Source: Hofstenia miamia (Eukaryota > Xenacoelomorpha > Acoela > Hofsteniidae). From it: a stretch of DNA of 64,000 nt. The stretch is taken from assembly GCA_900660155.1 (NCBI GenBank), contig CABFPE010000126.1, positions 756,127 through 820,126 on the forward strand. The letters are read 5' to 3'. The translations under genes were made by a program, and so were the position numbers. The notes below the pieces were generated by a model. That model had not been told where the DNA came from and ran no database searches. It saw nothing but the letters and a program-made list of their open reading frames with translations. Shown here piece by piece: positions 46,560-58,547 of this stretch (its first letter is position 1; every line of letters begins with the position of its first letter).

Positions 46560-49500
46560 TCAAAACCAAACTACTCCATCAACGTCCTCAAGAACACAAT
46601 AGCTTGAGACTTTATCCCCCACAGATGTCGAAATGCAAACAGTACCCCTACAAGATGAACTAAACTCAATAGAAATCCTCCAAACACTTAGAAGAAATGC
46701 TGAAAATGAAGTGGCACTAAAAACCCAAATCTCAATACTGGAAGAGAAATTCGAAAAAATCGAAAAGGAAAGAGAAAACGTCATAACTGAACTGAAACAG
46801 GACATGAGCCAACAACTGGAGGGACAAAGGAACATTTTCCAAATCAAATTGCTTACACAACAGTTGGTCGAAGCAAACCAAAGAGTGATAGACCAAAACA
46901 AAAAATGGGAAAAGATGTGCACTGAACTAGAGGTGGAAAATAAGAACTTAAGACAAGAAAATGAGACACAACAGTTAGAACTTGAGCAATTGAAAGACCA
47001 ATTGCGACTAATAAAACTTTCGGAAGACGATGAAGAAATGTCAAAACCAATTAGAATGGAAGACATATTAATATCAGAGGAGCCAGAAGCTGAGCTAAGA
47101 GCTCCCAGAAGGAGAATACGAACTAACTATGAAAAACTGCAAAACTTATCAAATGAAGAGGAAGAAGAAAAAGAAAAAATAATTCATGAAATAACCTGAG
47201 AACTTAAAAAACGAATATCAACCAAGAGTTTAGAAGGCTCCAAAAAACCGTCATATGATAAAACAATACTGATGGAAAAAGAAAACAAACCAACACCCTG
47301 TAAAGCACAAATTCAAAAATTCACAGGGAAGATAGTTATTCTCCAACATTCAAAGAATGGCTAGAGCTATTTGAACTGACAATGAAGGAAAGGTGAGTAG
47401 ATCAAACTGCAGCAGCAGCAAGGCTACCACTCTACCTAGCAGGAGCCGCACACCAACACTATCTGATGCTTGACGTGGAAACAAAAAGAAACTACAAGCA
47501 GTTAACAGGAAATTTCATCAAATACTATCAAAATGAGAGTTTCAAAAACCAATATAGATTGATACTAAATGGAATGAAAATGAAAAAGTTTGACAATATC
47601 AGAAACTACATGTCGCAAGTGGAGCAACTACTAACCTTAAGCTCCAGAGGAGGTTACTACTCCAAATATAATTTATTTTCACATATCACCAAAGAACTAC
47701 CTGAAAATATATAAGACAGTAATTTGAAACAAAATGTGATGTAGACAACAAATTTGAAAAAATGATAAGAAAAGCAGTTGATATTCAGGTAATGCTGGAA
47801 AACAACTCAAGAATCTATGAGAAAGCAACCTGGAATCACCAAAACACAATGAATTGGAAAACAAAAGAACAAACATTGGTACAAAACACCACGAACCACT
47901 TTTGGAAAAAAGGAAGACAAGATAATAAAAATAAAAACGAAGAATGGACAAACAAAGAAACTCAAGGAACAAGATGTCCATTGCTACAATTGTGGTCAGA
48001 AAGGACACAGAAAAACCGAATGCAAAAAAATCAATAAACATTATAGAAGAAGGAGAAGGATATTTCGATGATGAAGATCTAATAAACTCAGATTATGAAA
48101 CCACCTCAGACATTGAAGAAACCAAAATTAATGAAGAGTCGGAAAACTAGAAGGAGTGCCAACTCCAAACACAGTTGTGGTAAATGCCATAAAGATTAAA
48201 GCTACGATCAACACAGGGGCAGTGAAATCAATAATCACAGATGAATGCGCAACAAAATTGGGATTCACAAGAGAAGAATTATTGAAATCACACATTCAGC
48301 TGATAAATGCATCAGTTGAATACATAGACACAAAAGGAACACTGGAAGCAGTGAGAATAAGGATAGCAAACAAAACATTTGAACAATCATTAATCGTAGT
48401 GGATACTACAGAAATGTACTACCCTATGAAATCATACTAGGAGATGACTTCCTATCAAAAAATAAGTGTGTAATAAATTATGGAAACAGAACAATAAGAG
48501 TTGAAGAAGAAGAAATCCAAATCAATGAGGAACAATAAGAGGAAGATATGCTATTCGAACTAATGGAAGATATCAAATTACAACCCTACCACTGGAAGAT
48601 GCATACTATTAAGTGTGAAAAAGACATAACAGCAGAGATAATGATATACGAGCAATCAGGAATTAACACAAAATGAATCTCAATGCCAGCAAGCATCTGT
48701 GCTATCAAACGAGGTGAAGGTAAAATCCCAATACTCAATTCCACAAATAGAAACGTCATCATAAATTGAAAGAAAGTGAAGATTTATGGAAAATACGTGA
48801 AATTTAGCATAAGAATGATCTGGAAACCAATAGAAGATGATGGAATTAGTAATCCACAATGCCAACTAGAGGGCGCGTGGATGAAAGCACAAGAAACCAT
48901 TGGGGTTAGTAATCCACAAGGTCAACTAGAGGACGTGTGGATGAACACTGAAGATGAAGAAAAAATACCGGACATAAAAGAAGAGGATTATGAACACTTA
49001 AATCAGAGCGAGAGAGAAGCATTATTGAAACTATTAAGAAAACATAGTCAAATCTTTAACTTTGGTGAAATAAGCATTGGACAAGTGATTGGCGAAACAC
49101 ACAAAATTGTAATGACAACGGATAACCAATAAAGCTACCAGTAGGGAGAGTCCCCAAACAATTAAAAGATGAATACAATAGAATTCTAAATGAATTAATC
49201 AACAACAAAATAATAAGACCAAGTGAAAGTCTGTACGCAGCACCAACAGTATTCGTCAAACAAGGGAAAAAATACAGATTGTGCATCAATTTCGGAAAAC
49301 TAAATGACATAACGAAAAAGACTCCTATCCATTACCAAGAATCAAAGACATACTCTACAAGGCAAGCAAGCACAAATATTTCACAGTGATAGACTTGTGC
49401 AAAGCCTATTGGCAGGTACAAATGGAACCAAGAGACATAGAAAAAACAGCATTCATAACATGATACGTACTATATGAGTGGATTTACATGGCGTTTGGAC

Positions 49501-49581
49501 TATGCAACACACCAGCAACATTTCAATGTTACATCACAAAAGTTTTGAAAAATAAACAAAACAAAATCAAAGAAGGAATAA
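46560..49581 (+). mobile_element. Gypsy-type LTR retrotransposon fossil: gag, protease, partial RT
   Basis: In order: a coiled-coil, glutamate/lysine-rich gag start (46633-47199, heptad-like leucines from EILQTLRRN to QLKDQL); a capsid block (47466-47714) with RLILNGMKMKKFDNIRNYM; a zinc knuckle near 47978-48030 (CYNCGQKGHRKTECKK) with an acidic tail (EEGEGYFDDEDL); an aspartic-protease domain (48156-48440, and on to GDDFLSKN); an RT beginning LKDEYNRILNELINNKIIRPSESLYAAPT with FTVIDLCKAYWQVQMEP and MAFGLCNTPATFQ. RT after this point, RNase H and integrase are absent, and an LTR follows directly. A roughly 60-bp in-tandem duplication lies at about 48838-48962. Old copy with several breaks. 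Confidence 0.85.
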
Positions 49582-50280
49582 TGTAGCATCATCCCAAAAT
49601 AATAGCTGCAACTAAAGAAGAATTAACGTCGAATGATTATAGTGATTAAATACAATCAAAAATATTAGTGTAAAATTTAGTTATGATTCTATTCATTTTG
49701 TAAAGATGCAACTAAGCTACAATATTGTGCAAATTAAGAGAAACTTGTTAGCCGATCAAGTAACATTTGACAAATTGCTAGAAGCGAAATAACGCTTACA
49801 TATGAACAGCCATATTGGCAGAAGAATTATTTGAAATTCAAAATCGGCAGGTACTTTAGAAATTTTAAATAAATAGCTTTGAAATTAACTAGATTTTTGA
49901 TGAACAATAAATTCTTCGGAGTTTATTTTATTTCTTAATCTTCATTTATCTGGTTTGATTAATTACTAAAATGTGCAGCTAGGCGAGTTGTGTTTAGTAG
50001 TGGCTGGATCCCATCACAGGATCGATTCGGAGGGTCCTTGTGCCAGTCACGAAACTGCACTTACGTTACGGTTAGGAGTTTTTCGATTCTCGCCTAGTCT
50101 GACTATCGATCTATACATGTACGAAATAATAAATGCTTGAAACGACTGGATAGTCAAACCCTAGGAATATACATGTTATTAATAGTAGGAGACTCGACTG
50201 TTACTAGTTGTTTGTTAAATACTACATGTAGCCCTTACCAAAATATACTGGCTTATTTAAATAAATTCTATTTGAACAAC
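49582..50280 (+). repeat. LTR, plus orientation, incomplete
   Basis: It starts TGTAGCATCATCC immediately after the RT remnant and follows the block order of the LTR at 44573 (TTTTGTAAAGATG, TTGTGCAAATTAAG, AACATTTGACAAA, GGCAGGTACTTTAG, then TTACGGTTAGGAGTTTTT). It appears to end in the middle, where an inverted partner begins. Clearly diverged from the 44573 copy, so the two were not one recent insertion. Confidence 0.55.
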
Positions 50281-50640
50281 TTCCTAACCTACATTTATAA
50301 CTTACTACATGTACGGTCATTTTATCAGTCAATTATAGGTCATTAATTTAGATCTAAAATAATATTAAGATAATTCCTAGGGTTTGGTTATCCAACCATT
50401 TGTTGACAGTTAGTTATCTGATACATGTAGAAAGGAAATGCTAGTCAGCTAATCGAGAGAAAACCCCTACACCTAACATAAGTGCACTTTCATGATCTGG
50501 CACAGGGACCCTAGAATCATTCCCTGTGATGTATCCAGACCACTACTAAACACTGCTATATTAGCTTGACATTGTATTAAATAATCAAACCATTAATAAG
50601 ATGAAAAATAAGAATTCTAAGTAAAATTCTTTATCAAATT
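50281..50640 (-). repeat. LTR, minus orientation, incomplete
   Basis: Read on the minus strand this repeats the 49985-50175 block: GTGTTTAGTAGTGG, CATCACAGG, AGGGTCC, TGTGCCAG, GTGCACTTA, GGGGTTTT and CAAACCCTAGGAAT in the same order with numerous differences. It follows the end of the minus-strand gene at 50663, as a 3' LTR should, and so forms a tail-to-tail pair with the plus-strand LTR. Its outer part, including any polypurine tract, is not recognisable. Confidence 0.55.
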
Positions 50641-50662
50641 CTTACAATAAGTTTCAATGTAT

Positions 50663-53600
50663 TTATAGTAATTCCTTTCGAATTATTGTTTCTGCCTGCA
50701 GATTGGACCACGTTGTTTTCTCGAATTCCGTTTGCTTTGTCATCTTTAAAACTGCCTCTCTTTCTGTCATTATGACGTTTGCATATTTCAGGAAACGTGC
50801 CTCTCTGATGTCTTCTGCTATTGGTGTTATTTCTCTTAGGTTGTTCATTTTCTGTGAAAAGATGTCGTCATATTTCTGATATAGTTGTATTCCCTTAATG
50901 CCAATCATGAGTGTCATCTGTGCATCAGCTCTACTCATGTGTGCTATGTCTTCTCTGACTTGGTTGTCAGGATAGAAAAACATGAAAACTTTCCTTAAAC
51001 TTCGAGTATTTGCCACATCCATGTAGAAAAAACTGATGTTATCTCTTACCTCTTCTTCTGTTATCATATTGGGATCGTTTTTATTTAGTCTCATCATTGT
51101 AACAATTTTGAACTTCTTCATGATGTTGTAGTAGCTGTATCTCTTTTCCCAGATATCAGTCCAGACTATATCATTTACTCCAGAGAATGAGCTTATAGCT
51201 CTTGGGTTCTGCTCCTCGATTTCGTTTCTAAGATCTTGCAGTAGTACATTTATTGGTTTTCTATGTGTGTAAAGCTCGTCTGGCATTATTGTGCCTTAAA
51301 TGTAGACCCTTTCTTTGTTGTCATTCTGTAGCAATATTGCTTTTGATTTTTTATAGTCATCTCTTTCAATTATAGCTTTTGCTTTTCTTTCAGTGTTTAC
51401 ATATGATTTATACTCATGTAGGAATGTCTTTGCAACCTTGACATCTTTCAGTCATCTCCACTGTGGGAGGACCATTGGTATCACTACAGTTTCTGGTGGT
51501 GTACAGATCAGGAGTTTCGTTTCTATTTCTCATTCTATGTGTTGGTACGAGCCTTCTGTTGTTGATGCTGTGGCTAGACCTATGGTAGTGGGGCAATTCA
51601 TTTTTGCTTCAGAAATCGTATCCCAGAATGCTTGTGTGAGTCCCCTTTGACTTAGTTTTAATCGTAGTTCTTCCACGTAGTAATTTCCACTCTAGAAGTG
51701 ATGCATTCAATGTCTATAGCCAGTTGATTGTATGGTCTTAATAATTCTTCCAGTTCTGTTTGTGTGAATGCTTTGGTGAACATAAGTTTCATCATTGCCA
51801 CTGTTTGTTGTTCTCTAATGCTCTGAAAGTTTCTTTCTTTTATATCTTTTGATTCTTTTGTAATTTTAATTTTGACCAGGAAATGCTCGTCGTCTGTGTC
51901 TATCCATTCTATTGTCTTAGCTGGACTAATTTCTCCCCATTTTTGATGTTTATTCTATCGATTGTCTGTTGTGTTTTGGGGGATAGTAGTAATCTGGACA
52001 ATGTTAATAGTTGCTCCTCCTCTAACATTTCTGCTTGGGACTTCGTAACCATTTCACAGACTTCTACCAGTTCTGTAATACCTCCTCTTTTCATCATTTC
52101 AGTGCTTTGAATGATCTTGGTAAATGTGCACCGCGGACTGTCTTGTTCATAGCGTCTCATTTCATGGTCTAGTATATTCTGCACGTTTTTCTGTGTTAGC
52201 ATTTTTCGGATTTCAGCTGTGCTTGCAAGTTTCCTCTTAATAATTTTCTTCATTGTGAGCCATGGCTGATTTTGGAGTTGCTTCATCTGTGTCTCAGATG
52301 TTGCTCCCCACATGTATTTCCTCATTGGCTCATCAAATATCATGATTTTGCTGGGGCATATCCCCGTCATATTTGCGATGCTTATTGATGACATCTTCCC
52401 CAACGGATTTTCTTGCATTATTATTCTACTCAGTATTTTTTCCATCACTTGCACTGGCTTCTCTGCTTGATTCGGTGACTCCAGTTTTCCAGTGTGACCT
52501 TTTAATAGCCAGTTCTTCATTTGTGTGTTGATCGGGGATATTGCAATTTCGTATTTCTTTGATTTTGTTAGTTTGTGATGAGTTTGTCACGAGATCAGGA
52601 GTTTTATTTCCACATCCTCTGTTGTAAATATGGCTAATATCAACGCCACAGTTCTATAGCGTATTTCTGGTGCATTCTTTTCTTCAAATAACAATTATTT
52701 AAAATCTTTTTTCATGTTCAATTCATAGGCTCTGTTTACTTCTGTCAGTGCCATTTCTACTGATTTGTGGAACTTTCGTGATGGTGCATCGATTTTTATC
52801 TCTGGCCAGCCTTCCTCTACTTTTTGTTGCAACTTCATATTCCTCCAAATTTGGATTTGTTGTAAATGATCCTGTTGTTGCGTAAGGCTGCATTTTATAA
52901 AAAATGTGTTTGCTTTTTCAATTCCTTCTATATCTGTTGTCATCTCTATCATTTTTGTTTGCCTGTAAAGATCAATTGCAATGCATGGGTCTACCATGAT
53001 TCGGTAGATCTGTGCCCAATAATCTATCTGTAAGTCGAGACATATTAGTTCTGGGATTATTGTGTTCTTATTTTTTTCTCCCATGGGAAGATGTTTTCAC
53101 CTAAAAGGCATGCGTTTTCTAAGTGCTCGGGATATCATCCTGTGTTGTTATTGTTATTAGTATGACTCTGACATTTTGTACTCTTGCCATTCTTGTTGTG
53201 TCGTCCACTTTCTTTTCTAACGTCTTTGTTTTCTGCATCCATGTTTATTTCCGCTATCTCAGTGATTTTGTCTTTGTATGCCATTATTGCTTGTGTTGTA
53301 TCCAGTGTAAATGTGTCATCAAATACAACATGCACTGTACTGTGCATGTATGGCCTCTCTAATGTTTTGTTCATCTCTTGTGGATAACTGATAATGACAT
53401 TTAGTTTTGGCCTGTTATTGGCGTCAAGCATGATTGGTAAGAATTTCCCTTCAACTCTCGTGACTTTTCGTATGTGGATTTTTGTTTCTGGAGTTTGCAA
53501 ATGCATTATAGCGCATCTTTGAAGTTCCCATGAAATAAGGATGTAAGGTTTCCCCATCTATTTTTGACATTTGTTTTTCTCTTTCTTTTGATCTCACCGT

Positions 53601-53829
53601 TCTTTCTGATGTTGTTTCTGAGGAGGCGTCTAGCTGAGTCATCCTTAATGGTAGTTTACTGGTGCTCAATTCACAGTCCAAAGGCTGTGAATCTGTGCTG
53701 ATATTTTCTACTGCTTTGCCCTTGAATCAGCTTGCAGTTACTCCTGTTGGCACTTGACCAGCTGTTGTTCCAGATGAGATAACGTCAGCCTTGAATTGCT
53801 TTCATATCTCCACAGTTCTTCCACCACTT
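50663..53829 (-). mobile_element. Gypsy-lineage fossil: long unrecognised gene next to the LTR
   Basis: About 3.1 kb of minus-strand coding-like sequence in several pieces (53681-53135, 53084-52695, 52520-51909, 51430-50663), with the same composition throughout: methionine-, glutamate-, lysine- and isoleucine-rich, no signal peptide and no membrane helix. The last part matches the gene at 43830-44556. I recognise no protease, RT, RNase H, integrase or envelope motif. It runs into the N gap upstream and an LTR downstream. Broken, with several interruptions. The family and function of this gene are unknown to me; it may be a third gene of the element. Confidence 0.6.
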
Positions 53830-54829
53830 NNNNNNNNNNNNNNNNNNNNNNNNNNNNNNNNNNNNNNNNNNNNNNNNNNNNNNNNNNNNNNNNNNNNNNN
53901 NNNNNNNNNNNNNNNNNNNNNNNNNNNNNNNNNNNNNNNNNNNNNNNNNNNNNNNNNNNNNNNNNNNNNNNNNNNNNNNNNNNNNNNNNNNNNNNNNNNN
54001 NNNNNNNNNNNNNNNNNNNNNNNNNNNNNNNNNNNNNNNNNNNNNNNNNNNNNNNNNNNNNNNNNNNNNNNNNNNNNNNNNNNNNNNNNNNNNNNNNNNN
54101 NNNNNNNNNNNNNNNNNNNNNNNNNNNNNNNNNNNNNNNNNNNNNNNNNNNNNNNNNNNNNNNNNNNNNNNNNNNNNNNNNNNNNNNNNNNNNNNNNNNN
54201 NNNNNNNNNNNNNNNNNNNNNNNNNNNNNNNNNNNNNNNNNNNNNNNNNNNNNNNNNNNNNNNNNNNNNNNNNNNNNNNNNNNNNNNNNNNNNNNNNNNN
54301 NNNNNNNNNNNNNNNNNNNNNNNNNNNNNNNNNNNNNNNNNNNNNNNNNNNNNNNNNNNNNNNNNNNNNNNNNNNNNNNNNNNNNNNNNNNNNNNNNNNN
54401 NNNNNNNNNNNNNNNNNNNNNNNNNNNNNNNNNNNNNNNNNNNNNNNNNNNNNNNNNNNNNNNNNNNNNNNNNNNNNNNNNNNNNNNNNNNNNNNNNNNN
54501 NNNNNNNNNNNNNNNNNNNNNNNNNNNNNNNNNNNNNNNNNNNNNNNNNNNNNNNNNNNNNNNNNNNNNNNNNNNNNNNNNNNNNNNNNNNNNNNNNNNN
54601 NNNNNNNNNNNNNNNNNNNNNNNNNNNNNNNNNNNNNNNNNNNNNNNNNNNNNNNNNNNNNNNNNNNNNNNNNNNNNNNNNNNNNNNNNNNNNNNNNNNN
54701 NNNNNNNNNNNNNNNNNNNNNNNNNNNNNNNNNNNNNNNNNNNNNNNNNNNNNNNNNNNNNNNNNNNNNNNNNNNNNNNNNNNNNNNNNNNNNNNNNNNN
54801 NNNNNNNNNNNNNNNNNNNNNNNNNNNNN
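53830..54829. other. assembly gap (1,000 N)
   Basis: Exactly 1,000 N, so the true size is unknown. Frames drawn through it are artefacts. It hides the upstream part of the minus-strand fossil and possibly the missing TM1-TM2 exon of the receptor. Confidence 1.
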
Positions 54830-55060
54830 CTTGACTTGAGAAAAGCTTTTAATTCTACGAAATTTGACATTTTTGTATCAGAATTAAAAGCATATGGCTT
54901 CACTCAAAGTACGTTTTGAATAATACAGAAGAAAATAAAAAACGCATTCTTTAATTCACTGGTTTCAACTCTGATTTTGTTAAATTCCGGGAAAATGCGT
55001 ATAGAGCATCGGATTTCACCAAGCAGAACACATATTTGCACAAATGAGATAGGAAATATT
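54830..55060 (+). mobile_element. LINE reverse-transcriptase scrap
   Basis: Immediately after the gap LDLRKAFNSTKFDIFVSEL and KAYGF match the LDLSKAFDxxxHDxLxxKLxxYG block (catalytic region A) of CR1-type LINEs, with the catalytic Asp kept. The following sequence decays within about 150 bp. The upstream part is lost in the gap. Confidence 0.6.
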
Positions 55061-56745
55061 ACTAACGAATCATTCGCATTGAAACATGTAAATATTACTT
55101 GATATTATTAGTGCGCACTGAAATACTACAATATGATATAAGTAAATGTAACCTAAAAATCCAAAGAAACAGGTTCTGATTTCAATTTTGTGACACGAGT
55201 TCTTGTAGGTAGAACACTAACTAAAAGTCGTGGTGCTCTTATCTAGGTACAAAACCGAAAATGCACAGTGCAGCGATTGTCGTGTAGCATAAACAACAAG
55301 CCCAATCACAGCATATATACTCCCACCATCCAACATGTATCCCCCCCTTTTTAATAAAAATCAATGGACGTAATAAGATATTTGATCAGTCTGAAACTCA
55401 AGGAGTTTTTTCTTGGAATGAGACACGTTTGTGTAGAAAATTAAATATAAATTCGTCGATAAGCTTTAAGTTAGGGGTTTAATTAATAATCATAACCGCA
55501 TTGGCGAACATAATTAAATATTGAAACAGCGGACAAAGCAATCCCATATTGAAAAACACCAACAAATTTAAAAAAAAGATTTAAAACTTTAAATAAAAGG
55601 CAATTTATATTAAGAAACTACTTTCTCTCCAATGGGAATGCCATCGTTTACACAGTGAGGAATTTTTTACACACCTAACTTATTCCTCTTATAGGATTAG
55701 TAAAGCTTAGCTTAAAGTTCATCAATGAATTATAATTCTTCTTATATTAGGAATATCCATTGCGAAAGCTAATAAAATCAAAATTATGGGCAATTGAGCT
55801 TCTCAAAAGTGTCAATACTGCTGTAACCCTTGAAAGTAAAAGATTTTGCTCAATAAAAATAAAAGAGATGTTTGATTTTTCTTTTTTCATCATTCTTCTA
55901 ATCTAAATAGTCATTCTGCAAGTGTAAACACTGGATAAATTATTCAATTGATATTTAACTATGCTCAAGGACCGGATTACCATCTTATCAGTGCTTCCTA
56001 AACAATCACTACATTTTGTATGTATGTACAATATATTACAATAATTGACATTTTAAAGTATACTAATTGCAATGATTTTTTTTAAAATTGCAGTCAGAAT
56101 CACCTGAAGTTCTCTCATGTGTAGATAGATATTTAATGGAGTAGCGAAAACAATATTCGTATGTGGAATCCTAAGTGATCTGATTTAAATTATCTCCTAA
56201 TAAAATACGATCAAAACTGTTTTCAAAATTCACTCTGTGTGTGCCTCCTTAAGTCTATTATTGTAATAATGTGCAAAAACCATATGAAATTATTAGAAAA
56301 ACTATATTTATTTGCAAATGGAACAAAATCTAATCATTTTTTGCAAAAAAGATGTATAAGGCTCTCCACAAAAATTTAAGGGATACACATATGGGTTAGT
56401 CTTTTCAAGACAACTTTTATTCAAAGTTAAGCAAAAATTTTTGAAAAAAAATGGTTTTTTCCTTGTCAAAACCACTAAAAAGTATTTTTTTATCACAATA
56501 TCCACCTAAAACATCCTCCATTTCAAATAATGCTTAGATAGTTTTTGCAAACAAGAAACGCCGCACCGAGTTTCTTCAAATCAAATACCATTAGATAAAA
56601 TACTTGTCAATTAATGACAAAATAGTCTCGAAAGTAGAAAAACAGGGGCATAAGTGTCGGACAACTTCGTCACTATTTTAAATAATTTATTGTACTTCAA
56701 TCTCTATTTTCAATTGAGATAATTCACTTATAAATGATGTAGCAA

Positions 56746-56781
<36 letters not shown>

Positions 56782-57052
56782 CTATACAAATGAATTTATA
56801 TTATATGTGCGACTCGGAATTTATATATGAAATAAATCGCATGTTAATGAATCCTTAAATTTCGTCAAAATTACCATTCCCTTCAAGAAAACTTAATTGA
56901 CGTCATCATTGTTCTGATTCATTAAGTAATGTTAAAAATTAGTGAATAGTAAAAAAACGTTGATAACAAAATTTTGATATTCAATATTTCGTAATATATT
57001 TAACAAAGATTCATTTAAAAACCATATTGAAACAAACAACAATGTTTAGAAG
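55061..57052. other. noncoding, probable receptor intron
   Basis: No exon was recognised on the plus strand, in particular no TM2 signature (NxxIxSLAxAD). A TA microsatellite is at 56749-56775. A 65-codon minus-strand frame at 56308-56505 has no motif. Confidence 0.5.
56749..56775. repeat. (AT)n microsatellite
   Basis: About 13 uninterrupted AT units. Confidence 0.95.
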
Positions 57053-57315
57053 TGTGGCATTTTGGCACTGCTGCCTGCTATTTGTGGGTAATTGTTGATT
57101 ACAGTTGCTGTCTGTCTTCTATTCTACACTTGCTCATACTGTGCCTTGATCGTTATTGGTCAGTAACTCAGCCTTTGCGATATCTGCATACTCGCACCAA
57201 ACGAAGGGCTCTTCAGAAAATAGCCTGTGCCTGGACTTTCGCAATACTATGGGTGTCAATTCCAGCTTTTTGGTGGACGAAACTCGTAGAAACCGACAAC
57301 CAAATTTCAGAAAAG
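57053..57315 (+). CDS. aminergic GPCR exon: ECL1, TM3, ICL2, TM4
   Basis: A class A receptor exon. WHFG is the first-extracellular-loop W-x-F-G motif, followed by C3.25 (disulfide cysteine), D3.32 in VIVDY (the amine-binding aspartate of all biogenic-amine and acetylcholine receptors), S3.39, DRY with R3.50, and the second intracellular loop QPLRYLHTRTKRRA, which is strikingly like histamine H1 receptor (QPLRYLKYRTKTRA). TM4 carries CAWTFAILWVSIPAFWW. The acceptor is the AG at 57051-57052 (or 57048-57049); the donor is AAG/GTGAAGT at 57315, phase 0. A weaker donor at 57357 would add 14 residues. It signals through G proteins at the plasma membrane; H1 and odd-numbered muscarinic relatives use Gq. 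TM1 and TM2 are not in this exon. Confidence 0.88.
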
Positions 57316-58547
57316 GTGAAGTATCAATATGAAATAATGCCGCCAGAAAATGAGTGCGTTAAATGAATCAAGAGTAACTATTTGGGTCCGTAGCATAATT
57401 ATATGCATAAGTTGATAACCAGAATGGCCTTGATTGACTACACACTCTTTGCATTAACTCACATCAAATGATAATCGAGCCGTCCTTCCTTTCTTGATAT
57501 TTTTTTATCAAAACCTAATGCATAAGCCTACGTCTATACCGTTGAACTATCGTTACGATACAGAACTAACCGCCTGTTTATTACCAATTTCTGCAGTGAA
57601 AGTAAAATATCGATGCCAATAGATTTCTAATGCTCTAAGTGAAAAGAAATGTATTTAATATGCATTCGAATAAATAGCGATAATCCTTCTTAGTCAACAT
57701 ATATAAAGGAATTCAAGCTATTTAGACATTATTAGTTGGCTCTACGCGAAGAGCGAATGGCGTCGTAAATCGCGCAAATTCGACAAGTTTCAGTTGACCG
57801 AGTCTAATGCCGAGTAAAACCAGACGACGGCAGCCAACTTTATTGAAAAATTTGCTGTAAAGCCATTGATCACTTGCGTCAATCAACCACAAGGAATAGT
57901 CCCGCATCATAATAATGAAAAAATGTCTTCAGAGGACAATTCCAATTACCTTAAACTCCAAACTACATCAAAATTAGAATATTTAACATCGTGACTGATT
58001 TTATTCGGTCCTTTATTGGTTTTAATATCCCGCAATACTGTAGAGCCTAGTCTTTAGCATGGGTGTAAGATAAAGCCATAAAATTCAGTTGTAAATAAAC
58101 TTAATAAGTGGAATATTGTATTGTTATTCAAAAACTATGGCATTTCTACTTGAACCCTAACCCTAAGACTGAAATGGTTACGTACTCGAATGTGTTTCCT
58201 AACAATGACAATTAACCTATTTTTGCGATAAATTACGTAAATCGCATCATTTGCGTGAGTAAATAATAATATGACCCTTATTCAAAATATCTTAAATTTC
58301 TTACCGCGAGTGCGCTAGATTTTAATTCGGAATGCCGAATCTTTCGCCTAAATATTCGAATTCGATTTAAATACAAAATCGGATTCGGAGAGCTCTTAAT
58401 AAACTGTGAATTTTGAATTAGGTGAATAAATTTAAATCTTTCTTCAAATTATGAACAAAAACATGAACTTCCTTACTTACAGATTTTATATCTCTTTTAA
58501 AATGAAATGAACTGTAAGTTGTAGAAAATCATTGAAGATTATTTTAG
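57316..58547. other. receptor intron with an ATTCGAATTC-rich patch
   Basis: A 1.2-kb intron. At 58312-58400 words such as ATTCGGAATGCCGAAT, TATTCGAATTCGAT and CGGATTCGGAG are concentrated, another short patch with its own repeated vocabulary. Confidence 0.6.

Noticed and set aside
46560-47066. 168-codon minus-strand frame rich in Ser, Phe and Cys
   Set aside because: Mirror image of the glutamate/lysine-rich gag coiled coil on the plus strand.
53785-54903. Three open frames of about 350 codons
   Set aside because: They consist almost wholly of N from the assembly gap.
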